This document shows, one piece after another, positions 16,605 to 24,861 of a stretch of DNA of 64,000 nucleotides. Both the position numbers and the translations under genes were made by a program. The DNA is taken from positions 1,736,001-1,800,000 of the forward strand of contig NZ_CP132957.1 in NCBI RefSeq assembly GCF_030863805.1. Reading direction: 5' to 3'. The notes under the pieces are model-generated. The model worked only from the letters and a program-made list of their open reading frames with translations, did no database searches and was not told the DNA's origin. Each line of letters begins with the position of its first letter. Position 1 is the stretch's first letter. This stretch comes from Kineothrix sp. MB12-C1 (GTDB taxonomy: Bacteria; Bacillota; Clostridia; Lachnospirales; Lachnospiraceae).

Positions 16605-16624
16605 GTTTTGGATATCACCAAAAC
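16605..16624. other. intergenic hairpin between DUF438 and cupin genes
   Basis: GTTTTGG, six-base loop, CCAAAAC: perfect seven-bp stem three bases after the DUF438 stop, without a T-tract. Possibly an mRNA processing or stability element rather than a terminator. Confidence 0.45.
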
Positions 16625-16642
16625 AGAAAAGGAGATTAATTT

Positions 16643-16993
16643 ATGAGCTCAGCTTATTTAAAAAATATCGATCATGAAACGGTACTCAGCCTCTCTTCCC
16701 TTGTGGAGTATGCGAAAGGGCAGGTCGTAAGCCGCACATTAGCGCAGAATTCTGCAGTGAGTATTACTTTATTTGCCTTCGATGCCAATGAAGAAATCAG
16801 CACCCATGCCTCTACCGGCGATGCTATGCTGACCGTATTGGACGGAACGGCTCTAGTCACAATCGGAGGTAAGGAATATACATTAAATGCCGGTGAGAGT
16901 ATCGTTATGCCGGCAAACATTCCTCATGCTGTTGCGGCACCGGAACAGTTTAAAATGCAGCTCACTGTCGTGTTTCCTCAGCCGGCAGCTTAA
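16643..16993 (+). CDS. cupin domain protein
   Basis: 116 residues, a single small beta-barrel cupin: ISTHASTGDAMLTVLDGTALVTIGGKEYTLNAGESIVMPANIPHAV. Motif 1 keeps one His and a Gly-Asp; motif 2 has PANIPHAV with His. A metal site (two or three His/Glu ligands) is likely. Small cupins of this sort accompany Hcp and hemerythrin genes in anaerobes; the substrate is unknown. AAGGAG precedes the ATG, 40 bases after DUF438. Confidence 0.85.
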   Translation: MSSAYLKNIDHETVLSLSSLVEYAKGQVVSRTLAQNSAVSITLFAFDANEEISTHASTGDAMLTVLDGTALVTIGGKEYTLNAGESIVMPANIPHAVAAPEQFKMQLTVVFPQPAA

Positions 16994-17069
16994 GGACAAA
17001 TAACAGAACAATTAATTTAAGCCTTATTATATAAATATATAAAAATGGATGATAGAAGGAGATTGGATT

Positions 17070-17258
17070 ATGAAAGCTACACTTGACAGAAGCGGCTGTA
17101 TATCTTGCGGCCTGTGCACCAGTATTTGCCCCGAGGTCTTTCAAATGGCCGATGACGGAATTGCCGAAGTTTATGTGGAGGATGTTCCCGCAGAAGCGGA
17201 AGCAAGTGCTGTAGATGCGCAGGAAAGCTGTCCTGTATCGGTAATTGCCGTAGAATAA
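17070..17258 (+). CDS. [4Fe-4S] ferredoxin
   Basis: 62 residues. CISCGLCTSICPEVF supplies three cluster cysteines in CxxCxxC form plus CP, and the distal ESCPVSVI gives the fourth, so one [4Fe-4S] cluster is bound; the second motif has a single cysteine, as in monocluster clostridial or Thermotoga-type ferredoxins. Start at ATG 17070 with AGAAGGAG upstream. It lies between the cupin gene and, convergently, hcp, and could be the electron donor to Hcp. Confidence 0.93.
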   Translation: MKATLDRSGCISCGLCTSICPEVFQMADDGIAEVYVEDVPAEAEASAVDAQESCPVSVIAVE

Positions 17259-17345
17259 CAACTATAATACATGACTAATACTTTTCTCTTGTTATACTAA
17301 GTATTTCATAGAAGGTATTTCATAAAAACTAAATAAGAATCAACT

Positions 17346-17381
17346 AAGAACTCCCCCGCATAATAATGTGGGGGAGTTCTT
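17346..17381. terminator. bidirectional terminator between ferredoxin and hcp
   Basis: AAGAACTCCCCC and GGGGGAGTTCTT form a perfect 12-bp stem with a 12-base loop. It serves the convergent ferredoxin and hcp transcripts; flanking T-tracts are modest. Confidence 0.8.
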
Positions 17382-17430
17382 AATGATTCTTTATATGATA
17401 CGATATCTTTATTATACCTACGAAAGAAGC

Positions 17431-19065
17431 TTAGAAGAACAGCTTTATATCATCTTCCACTGTACCGATTCCGGCGATTCCGAAGTTCTCTACGAGCACA
17501 CTAGCTACGTTAGGAGAAAGGAATGCAGGCAGCGTAGGTCCTAAGTGGATGTTCTTAACGCCCAGGTAAAGAAGTGCCAGCAATACAATAACCGCTTTCT
17601 GCTCATACCAAGCAATATTGTATGCGATAGGCAGCTCGTTAATATCTTCGAGGCCGAATACCTCTTTTAATTTGAGAGCGATTACTGCAAGTGAATAGGA
17701 GTCATTACACTGTCCTGCATCAAGAACGCGGGGAATTCCTCCGATATCGCCCAGGTCAAGCTTATTGTATTTATATTTTGCACATCCTGCAGTAAGGATA
17801 ACCGCATCCTGGGGTAACGCCTGTGCAAAGTCTGTGTAGTAATTTCTTTCCTTCGATCTTCCGTCACAGCCTGCCATAACGACAAATTTCTTAATTGCAC
17901 CGGATTTTACTGCATCCACTACTGTATCTGCAAGTGCAAGTACCTGATTGTGAGCAAATCCACCGATAATTTCTCCTGTTTCAATTTCGACAGGAGCCGC
18001 GCATGTTTTCGCAAGAGCGATAATTTCGGAGAAATCTTTCTTCTCACCAATTCCACCGGCAATATGCTTGCATCCCGGATAACCTGCGGAGCCTGTTGTA
18101 TACAGACGATCTTTGTAACTATCCTTAGGAGGAACGATACAGTTCGTAGTCATTAAGATCGGTCCGTTGAAGCTTTCGAATTCATCTTTCTGTTTCCACC
18201 ATGCATTTCCATAGTTACCTACGAAGTGAGAATATTTCTTGAATGCCGGATAATAATGTGCAGGGAGCATCTCTGAGTGTGTATATACATCTACGCCGGT
18301 GCCTTCTGTCTGCTCAAGAAGCATCTCCATGTCGCGAAGGTCATGACCTGAAATAAGGATACCGGGACGGGTACCTACTCCGATATTTACTTTTGTTATT
18401 TCCGGATTGCCGTAAGCCGTTGTATTAGCTGTATCTAAAAGAGCCATACCGTTTACGCCATATTTTCCTGTCTCCAAAGTAAGAGCAATTAATTCATCTA
18501 CACTTAAGGAATCATCCAATGTCTTTGCAAGCGCTCTCTGAAGGAATGCATCTACTTCTTCATCATCCTGTAAAAGTGCATTTGCATGCTTGCTGTAAGC
18601 AGAAAGTCCCTTAAGTCCGTATGTGATAAGTTCACGAAGACTACGTACATCTTCATTTTCTGTAGCGAGTACACCTACTGTTGCGGCCTTTGCTGCGAAC
18701 TCCCCTCTATCGGAAGTTTCCCAAAGTGCTGCTTGTGGAAGGTTCTGTACATTTTCTATCTGTCCAAGAAGATCCTTTTTCACTTCAAGTGTTTCTACGA
18801 TGCGGGCAACAATTGCCTCTTCATCAAAATTTGCATTTGTAATAGTAATAAATAAGTTAAGTGTTGCCAGATGATTTACATTGGCATCAACTACTTTGCC
18901 TTCCTCACGAAGCTGTGTAGTAACAGCTGATAATCCCTTTGTTACAAATACGAGCAAATCTTGCATCGCAGAAACTTCAGGGCTTTTGCCGCAAACACCT
19001 ACCTGTGTACATCCTGTACATTTAGCGGTCTCCTGGCACTGGTAACAAAACATCTTGTTCTCCAT
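17431..19065 (-). CDS. hcp: hybrid cluster protein / hydroxylamine reductase
   Basis: About 544 residues. Reduces NO to N2O and hydroxylamine to ammonia; protects from nitrosative stress. Proximal cluster cysteines are spaced C-x2-C-x8-C-x5-C ([21 protein letters not shown]), the anaerobe [4Fe-4S] type. Hybrid-cluster ligand regions appear in order: [68 protein letters not shown] and [10 protein letters not shown]. Start at ATG 19065 with GGAGGAG upstream. An HcpR-type box sits at its promoter, and an HcpR-like gene is next to it. Confidence 0.97.
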   Translation of the reverse strand: MENKMFCYQCQETAKCTGCTQVGVCGKSPEVSAMQDLLVFVTKGLSAVTTQLREEGKVVDANVNHLATLNLFITITNANFDEEAIVARIVETLEVKKDLLGQIENVQNLPQAALWETSDRGEFAAKAATVGVLATENEDVRSLRELITYGLKGLSAYSKHANALLQDDEEVDAFLQRALAKTLDDSLSVDELIALTLETGKYGVNGMALLDTANTTAYGNPEITKVNIGVGTRPGILISGHDLRDMEMLLEQTEGTGVDVYTHSEMLPAHYYPAFKKYSHFVGNYGNAWWKQKDEFESFNGPILMTTNCIVPPKDSYKDRLYTTGSAGYPGCKHIAGGIGEKKDFSEIIALAKTCAAPVEIETGEIIGGFAHNQVLALADTVVDAVKSGAIKKFVVMAGCDGRSKERNYYTDFAQALPQDAVILTAGCAKYKYNKLDLGDIGGIPRVLDAGQCNDSYSLAVIALKLKEVFGLEDINELPIAYNIAWYEQKAVIVLLALLYLGVKNIHLGPTLPAFLSPNVASVLVENFGIAGIGTVEDDIKLFF

Positions 19066-19140
19066 ATTGGCTTTCTCCTCCATAGTCCATGTGTATTTAT
19101 GTGCATCATTGATGTTCACATTTCATTATTTCACATATAC

Positions 19141-19183
19141 ATAATAGCAAGAGTCCATTGAAAAATCTGTAACATTTGTTACA
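19141..19183 (-). promoter_or_regulatory. HcpR-type box and extended -10 of hcp
   Basis: TGTAAC-N4-GTTACA at 19168-19183 is a perfect CRP-family palindrome. On the minus strand the extended -10 TGCTATTAT follows (TATTAT at 19141-19146). Predicted start near 19134 puts the box centre at -41.5. Confidence 0.75.
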
Positions 19184-19236
19184 ACCTTAAAATTAAATAT
19201 ATTTATTGTATCTTTATGATTTACGGCCTTTATATA

Positions 19237-19923
19237 TTACAATATTTCCTGAAATGCATCTTTATCATTAATGATGATATCTTTCTTATGAATGGTAATA
19301 ATCCCTTCTTTCTGCATTCTCATCAACTCCCTTGAAAGAGATGGGCGTGCCACATTTAAGAAATCTGCCATTTCTTCTCTATTCATCGGAAGGGATACTT
19401 GACCGTCTACATCCGAATGCTGTAACAATACCCTGGCAACCTTCTGACGTAATGTACCTGCCGACATAATTTGTAGTTTACGATTCAAGTAATATGCCTT
19501 TTGCGCGAGAATCGTCAGCAGATTGGAAATAAGCTTCGTATGGTAATCACAATTCTCACCGCAGTTATGATACAGGAATTCTTTCGGTATAAGCAATACG
19601 GTAGAGGGGCCAAGGGCCTGGGCATAATGGTCATAACCTTCCTTTCCAAGAAATAGGAAGACCTCCCCGAATAGCTCTCCCGCCTTATCGATGGATGTAA
19701 TAATATTGCGCTTGCCGGATACAGAATCGTTGCAAATAGCCACAGAGCCTTCCAGCAACACATGCAGTTTATGCGGCTTATCGTGCTGGGAAAAAATAAT
19801 CTGATCTTTTTCATAAGGAATAATTTCTGAACGGCTGCATGCCAGGCAACTATCAATCTCTTCTTTTGTCATATCCCAGAACAGCGGGCTATCCATTAAC
19901 TGTAATTCCACCTTAATAACCAT
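19237..19923 (-). CDS. Crp/Fnr family regulator, HcpR-like
   Basis: 228 residues. Cyclic-nucleotide-type sensor domain (DQIIFSQHDKPHKLHVLLEGSVAICN ... GELFGEVFLFLG), dimer helix, then winged HTH with MADFLNVARPSLSRELMRMQKEG. The recognition helix RPSLSRE differs from the FNR ETISR type, so it should read a different half-site; the TGTAAC palindrome upstream of hcp is the obvious candidate. Cysteines CLAC near residue 26 and CGENC near 120 are possible cofactor ligands. Adjacent to hcp and the formate/nitrite channel, matching HcpR regulators of nitrosative stress. Sensing mechanism not visible. Confidence 0.85.
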   Translation of the reverse strand: MVIKVELQLMDSPLFWDMTKEEIDSCLACSRSEIIPYEKDQIIFSQHDKPHKLHVLLEGSVAICNDSVSGKRNIITSIDKAGELFGEVFLFLGKEGYDHYAQALGPSTVLLIPKEFLYHNCGENCDYHTKLISNLLTILAQKAYYLNRKLQIMSAGTLRQKVARVLLQHSDVDGQVSLPMNREEMADFLNVARPSLSRELMRMQKEGIITIHKKDIIINDKDAFQEIL

Positions 19924-19973
19924 ACCTTTCTCATAACTTATAAACCTTGGATTACAGGTAGAGTAATTTCACG

Positions 19974-20002
19974 CTAATACACCGTATCCGTTTACAGTTC
20001 AA
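19974..20002 (-). promoter_or_regulatory. promoter of the HcpR-like gene
   Basis: Minus-strand TTGAAC (19997-20002), 17 bases, TATTAG (19974-19979) preceded by TG. About 50 bases upstream of the start codon. No TGTAAC palindrome here, so autoregulation by the same box is not evident. Confidence 0.5.
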
Positions 20003-20090
20003 TAAATAAAAACCAAAATGTCTTTTATTTATTATATCATACAATATCTCGTGCAAACAAGAAGCCCTCCCCCTTAGAGATATTCTCCAA

Positions 20091-20127
20091 ATTAAAAACA
20101 CCGGAACAATAAATGCTCCGGTGTTTT
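20091..20127 (-). terminator. terminator of the formate/nitrite transporter gene
   Basis: AAAACACCGGA and TCCGGTGTTTT form a perfect 11-bp stem with an 11-base loop; the minus strand continues with TTAAT after the T-rich stem base. Confidence 0.85.
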
Positions 20128-20199
20128 GCTATGGGTTTTTACAAATATACACTATATAATATGCCATCGGACATTTATATAAATGAGTATATATTCATA

Positions 20200-21105
20200 C
20201 TATGAAATTTTTTCCTTCCCTACTGGGAAGGTGGGAACATGCAGCTTATGCGAAGACATATCCGCACCGCCTTTCTTTTCCCTATATAAGAAATAGATAG
20301 GAATTCCGACAAATAACATTCCTCCTACCATATTTCCAAATGTGACCGGAATTAAATTTATTATAAGCATATTTGTAATAGTAAGCGTAGAAATTTGTTT
20401 CTCTGCCAGTCCGTATAATTCCATTGCCTTTGCTGTATAATCCGCATTTCCTGAAGCTAGAATCCCTGCAGATATATAATACATATTAGCCACGCAATGC
20501 TCAAAGCCGCAAATAACAAATACGAAGATAGGAAAGAAAATTCCAAGAATTTTTCCCGCCATATCCTTGGCTCCTGCTGCCATAAACACTGCTGTACAGA
20601 CAATGATATTACAAAGAATGGCTGAAATAAACGCATTGATCGGATCAATCCCTGATTTGGTAACTGCTACCTTAATAACATAAGCACCTAATGCATTATC
20701 GGAAAAGTTAAACTGACCGCTATAGGTAATCAAAAGAGCTATCAGTACAGCTCCTGCAAGATTGCTGAAAAATACAAGAAAAAGATTCTTTACCATCTTC
20801 AAAGAGGAATATCTTTTATCGAGAACCCCCATCACAAGCAGACAATTACTTGTAAACAATTCTCCGCCAATTAAAATAATCAGCATAAGTCCGATAGGGA
20901 ACACAAGACCTCCTACGGTTCTTGCTACTCCTACATTCTCAATTCCATACATGGATACGCTGCTGGCTGCCGCACCTATACTAACGAAAGCACCGGCCAT
21001 CACTCCGAGCAATAACGTCTTCCAAAGAGGATTCACTATCTTGCCGCTGCATGCTTTTATATATTTCTGTAATATCTGTCTAGGTGTATACAAGTTTTCT
21101 TCCAT
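20200..21105 (-). CDS. formate/nitrite transporter family protein
   Basis: 301 residues with six membrane segments and the FNT family signatures: GVMAGAFVSIGAAASSVSMYG after helix 1, IGGELFTSNCLLV (omega-loop), NLAGAVLIALLITYSG, ILCNIIVCTAVFMA and GFEHCVANMYYISAGIL with the conserved pore His. Channels of this family pass formate, nitrite or hydrosulfide. Next to hcp and HcpR-like genes, nitrite (NirC-like) is a reasonable guess, but formate (FocA-like) is equally possible in an anaerobe. Its own terminator follows. Confidence 0.9.
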   Translation of the reverse strand: MEENLYTPRQILQKYIKACSGKIVNPLWKTLLLGVMAGAFVSIGAAASSVSMYGIENVGVARTVGGLVFPIGLMLIILIGGELFTSNCLLVMGVLDKRYSSLKMVKNLFLVFFSNLAGAVLIALLITYSGQFNFSDNALGAYVIKVAVTKSGIDPINAFISAILCNIIVCTAVFMAAGAKDMAGKILGIFFPIFVFVICGFEHCVANMYYISAGILASGNADYTAKAMELYGLAEKQISTLTITNMLIINLIPVTFGNMVGGMLFVGIPIYFLYREKKGGADMSSHKLHVPTFPVGKEKIS

Positions 21106-21256
21106 CTTCTCTTCCTTCGATTATATTTTGCTTCTCAAGGATGACAAATGCCTGTACCTTTTTTACATTTCCTTGCCAAAAACAGTCTAGCAGATTCTAT
21201 TTACTTTGAAAAATATAAATTATTCATAGGGATATATATATTTCTATATACCCCTG

Positions 21257-22192
21257 CTAGCGTACCTCATATGCTACCTCATCTCTCGCCCGGCATAGCT
21301 TTTCCTTAAATTTCTCATCCATCTTACCCGGCTGATAGCCTTCTCTATAGATAAGAACATCTTTATAACTATTATTCGGTATACTACATTTACGCTGCAC
21401 TAACCCATATTGCTTCAAGTATAGCTCAGGAAGAGGAGATACCCACATATAAGTATTCGGTACTCTTGCCAGCAAATCGAACTGGCATCCCCTATCAAAT
21501 ACATAAATATGTTTTCCTTCCACCTCGTTATGCTCTTGCAGATTCATACTCTTCCTATCTACATAAGGTATTACTAAATCGGAATGGGACAGTTCGATAT
21601 AAGGGAATAAATCCTCACCTTTCAGTGAGCCCTTACCTGCAAGCGGATGATTATCTGCCATTACTAACAGGTATTCAAACTTCCAAACAACTTCTTGTTG
21701 TAGTCCTTTGCTTTTTATAAAATCTACAAAATAATTTTCATAAATACTCTGATATCGAATAATACCCAGATTAAAATTCTCATAAGCCACATTATTAATT
21801 GCCTGCATAGAATTCGTTTCCTGTATCATAACATCCATTCCAAGCTGTGGGTCCAATTCCGCTACAAATTCCGTAAAGGCCTCAGCGATATAGCTTCCCC
21901 GTGGTATGGATATGTGGAATTGCTGGGTCCTCGGCTCTTTATTCTCTGAAAGAGCTTCAATCTGAGATATATGATCCATAATCCTTTTCGCGTGAAGAAG
22001 AAACCCATAGCCCCTCTCCGTCGGTATCATTCCATTAAAGGTGCGTTCGAATATCGCATATCCCAAATGTTCTTCTAATTCTTTCAAAGCCTTTGACAGA
22101 TTCGGCTGCGCCATAAACAAGTTCTGTGCTGCTTTTGTAATAGAACCAGTCTTTTCTATTTCCACTGCATAATGCAAAAGTTGTGTATTCAT
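21257..22192 (-). CDS. LysR family regulator
   Basis: 311 residues. N-terminal winged HTH (LLHYAVEIEKTGSITKAAQNLFMAQPNLSKALKELEEHLGYAIFER) is a standard LysR head, followed by a periplasmic-binding-protein-like effector domain. Divergent from the SulP transporter with 176 bases between them, the usual arrangement for a LysR activator and its target. The effector could be the transported anion. I cannot name the ligand. Confidence 0.92.
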   Translation of the reverse strand: MNTQLLHYAVEIEKTGSITKAAQNLFMAQPNLSKALKELEEHLGYAIFERTFNGMIPTERGYGFLLHAKRIMDHISQIEALSENKEPRTQQFHISIPRGSYIAEAFTEFVAELDPQLGMDVMIQETNSMQAINNVAYENFNLGIIRYQSIYENYFVDFIKSKGLQQEVVWKFEYLLVMADNHPLAGKGSLKGEDLFPYIELSHSDLVIPYVDRKSMNLQEHNEVEGKHIYVFDRGCQFDLLARVPNTYMWVSPLPELYLKQYGLVQRKCSIPNNSYKDVLIYREGYQPGKMDEKFKEKLCRARDEVAYEVR

Positions 22193-22368
22193 ATCTGATT
22201 TTCTCCTTTATCTTTTATAAATGGCAACAATCTCCTTGGAAATGGTTATCCTAAAAGGGTAATACATATTGACGAAATATGATAAGACTATTATAATTGT
22301 TATTCTTGAGTATAGTGATAATTCTACCATAAATCGCATGTTTTACACATTTCTTTACGGAGGAAGAT

Positions 22369-24000
22369 ATGTTAATTACAAATTATATTACACAATTAAA
22401 AAAAGAATTTAAAGGCTATAATGGCAAAACTTTTGTTCAGGACTTAATGGCAGGCCTGACAGTGGCTGCCGTTGCACTTCCCCTGGCTCTTGCTTTCGGC
22501 GTCAGCAGCGGCTCCACAGCAGCAGCCGGCCTTGTCACAGCAATCATAGCAGGGCTTGTAATCGGTTCTCTTTCCGGTGCCTTTTATCAAATTTCCGGGC
22601 CTACCGGAGCTATGGCAGCCATCCTTATAAGTATTATTGCTAATTACGGAATGCAGGGAGTATTCACCGCTGCTTTTATTTCCGGTATTCTATTGGTTCT
22701 ATGCGGAATCTTTCACATAGGAAGACTTACAAGCCTTATTCCTGCCCCTGTAATCACCGGATTCACCTCCGGTATCTCGGTCATTATTGCTTTGGGGCAA
22801 ATCGATAATTTCTTCGGCGTTACCTCGAAAGGCACAAGTACGCTCTCCAAGCTCCTTAGCTATGGACAGCTCGGATTTCCTTTGCATATGGAAACTACCC
22901 TTATCGGTTTATTCGTCGTTCTATTTATGATTTTCTTTCCGAAGAAGTGGAACGCTATCGTTCCTGCTTCTTTCTTAAGTATTATTATCGCCACTATCCT
23001 CTCTTCCCTTCTCCACCTGGATGTGGCTACGGTAGGTGCTATTCCCAAGTCTTTGATTCTGGATACCCGTTTTTCCCTCGCTTCTCTTACTATCGATCAG
23101 GTAAAAGGGGTTTTTGGTCCGGCAGTCAGCATTGCTATGCTCGGCATGATCGAAAGTCTGCTCTGCGGGGCCAGTGCCGGTAAGATGGCAAATGAGCGCC
23201 TAAACAGCGATCAGGAATTAGTGGCACAGGGAATCGGTAATATTATCATCCCATTCTTTGGAGGAATTCCTGCTACTGCGGCAATTGCCCGTACGAGTGT
23301 TGCCTTGAAGTCGGGTGCGCGCACAAGGCTTGCAGGAATTCTTCATGCACTGGGGCTTCTTGTATTCATGTTCGTCCTCGGTCCTGTTATGGCACAGATT
23401 CCCCTTGCAGCTCTTGCAGGTGTTCTTATGGTAACCGCCTTTCGCATGAATGATTGGGCAGAGATTCGATATATCGCCGCACACAAGTTCAAAGGTGCCA
23501 CTATGAAATATACAGTTACCATGGCCGCTACCATCATCTTCGACCTTACTACCGCTATCGTGATAGGCGTTATTACTGCTTTGATTCTTCTCGTAAACCG
23601 CCTGTCTAACATCGAGATTAATTATGAAGAAGTAGATATGGACCGCCTTAATCATGCTGATATTCCCCTTACTCATGAATTTGAAAATGCCATTGTCGCT
23701 TATCTGACCGGTTCCGTTCTTTTCGCCAATACACAACATATCGAAGAGATTGAGAATAGGGCACAAAGTTACGATACGGTACTTTTGTCCATGCGCGGTG
23801 TTTCCTATATGGATATTTCGGGCGCTCTCACTTTTATCAATGTGCTGACGGCCCTTCAGAAGAAAGGAAAAAGAATCCTCCTTTGCGGCGTACCTACTAA
23901 TACGATGACTATGCTCCGCCGCTCCGGTATTTACGATATCGTCGGAGAAGAGAACTTCTATTGGAGCGTAGAACGCGCTCTTTTACATAGCAATTCCTAG
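22369..24000 (+). CDS. SulP family inorganic anion transporter
   Basis: 543 residues: about 14 membrane segments followed by a cytoplasmic STAS domain (about 435-540). N-terminal DLMAGLTVAAVALPLALAFG and SGPTGAMAAI are SulP signatures; the STAS part includes GSVLFANTQHIEEIE and VLLSMRGVSYMDISGALTF. SulP proteins carry sulfate, bicarbonate, or dicarboxylates; the substrate is not visible. AGGAGG-like site precedes the ATG, a terminator follows, and a divergent LysR gene probably controls it. Confidence 0.93.
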   Translation: MLITNYITQLKKEFKGYNGKTFVQDLMAGLTVAAVALPLALAFGVSSGSTAAAGLVTAIIAGLVIGSLSGAFYQISGPTGAMAAILISIIANYGMQGVFTAAFISGILLVLCGIFHIGRLTSLIPAPVITGFTSGISVIIALGQIDNFFGVTSKGTSTLSKLLSYGQLGFPLHMETTLIGLFVVLFMIFFPKKWNAIVPASFLSIIIATILSSLLHLDVATVGAIPKSLILDTRFSLASLTIDQVKGVFGPAVSIAMLGMIESLLCGASAGKMANERLNSDQELVAQGIGNIIIPFFGGIPATAAIARTSVALKSGARTRLAGILHALGLLVFMFVLGPVMAQIPLAALAGVLMVTAFRMNDWAEIRYIAAHKFKGATMKYTVTMAATIIFDLTTAIVIGVITALILLVNRLSNIEINYEEVDMDRLNHADIPLTHEFENAIVAYLTGSVLFANTQHIEEIENRAQSYDTVLLSMRGVSYMDISGALTFINVLTALQKKGKRILLCGVPTNTMTMLRRSGIYDIVGEENFYWSVERALLHSNS

Positions 24001-24004
24001 ACAG

Positions 24005-24032
24005 AAAAGGCCCCGTTTTCACGGAGCCTTTT
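24005..24032 (+). terminator. sulP terminator
   Basis: AAAAGGCCCCG pairs with CGGAGCCTTTT (one C-A mismatch), followed by TTCTTAT. The next 170 bases up to the discoidin gene show nothing else. Confidence 0.8.
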
Positions 24033-24202
24033 CTTATATATTCTTATGAGGGGGAGATAGTGAATTAAAACAATGAATTCTTCAACCATCTAAATACATC
24101 TTAACGGATAAATATGTCCTCTGTGTGTATAGTTTTGAAAAATTATATAAAGTTTCATAAGGATTTATAAAACAAATATAAAAAAATTTAAGATTTTCTC
24201 CT

Positions 24203-24826
24203 TTAGCTATATACCTCCAATTCCGCTACCTGTGCTCCGGCGCCACCCGTATTAGAATTAAACTTGAGTTCAATATATTCCGCTTCTATTTCTTCGAATT
24301 CCAATATAACCTCATTTCCTCTGGCCGGGTCGAACTCATAAGCCGTCAAAGGAATGAGTTCCCTATAATTCTCCCCATCTGAACTGATCTCCACACTGAA
24401 TTCCTGTGTGCGTTTCCCCCATATCTTCTGCGGGCAGAGAGCCACTCTAATCGCGTGAACCGCCGACGCTTCTTCTAACCTGAGCGTCAATATATTAGGA
24501 TAATTATCTGCACCGCCTTCCCAATAGGACGGCCCCGCAGTCTTCCCGTCGATTGCCTTGTTGGGAACATAGACATCCGCAAAACTACTCGCCTCTATCT
24601 TTCCTTTCAGAGCAATATTCTCCCCCTCGGGAAGTACACTAATATATTCTTTCTTAATAAAAGCTTCATGTTCCATAGGAGCGGATTGCTCCGGCGCGCT
24701 CACTACGGTCACATTGGTCTCCGGCATCGCTTCCGCTCTATCCTCCCCCAAACTCATATCATAGAGAACAAGCGCCACCCAAATGAACAGCATAGCAATA
24801 AGCGCTATCGCTCCTCCCTTTTTCAT
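24203..24826 (-). CDS. membrane-anchored discoidin (F5/8 type C) domain protein
   Basis: 207 residues: an N-terminal signal anchor (IALIAMLFIWVALVLYDM), a short linker, then a discoidin/CBM32-like domain from about residue 68 (NIALKGKIEASSFADVYVPNKAIDGK, YWEGGADNYPNILTLRLEE, EFSVEISSDGENYREL, EYIELKFNSNTGG, VAELEVYS). Such domains bind carbohydrate. Extracytoplasmic. Last gene of the pgmB operon, directly after the beta-helix hydrolase, so it probably helps hold or present the same glycan. Confidence 0.85.
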   Translation of the reverse strand: MKKGGAIALIAMLFIWVALVLYDMSLGEDRAEAMPETNVTVVSAPEQSAPMEHEAFIKKEYISVLPEGENIALKGKIEASSFADVYVPNKAIDGKTAGPSYWEGGADNYPNILTLRLEEASAVHAIRVALCPQKIWGKRTQEFSVEISSDGENYRELIPLTAYEFDPARGNEVILEFEEIEAEYIELKFNSNTGGAGAQVAELEVYS

Positions 24827-24861
24827 TTCTAATCACCCTCTCCTTTTTATTTGATTACTTA

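Noticed and set aside
21130-21190. TGTAAAAAAGGTACA upstream of the formate/nitrite transporter as an HcpR box
   Set aside because: Spacing and half-sites differ from TGTAAC-N4-GTTACA; too degenerate to claim.
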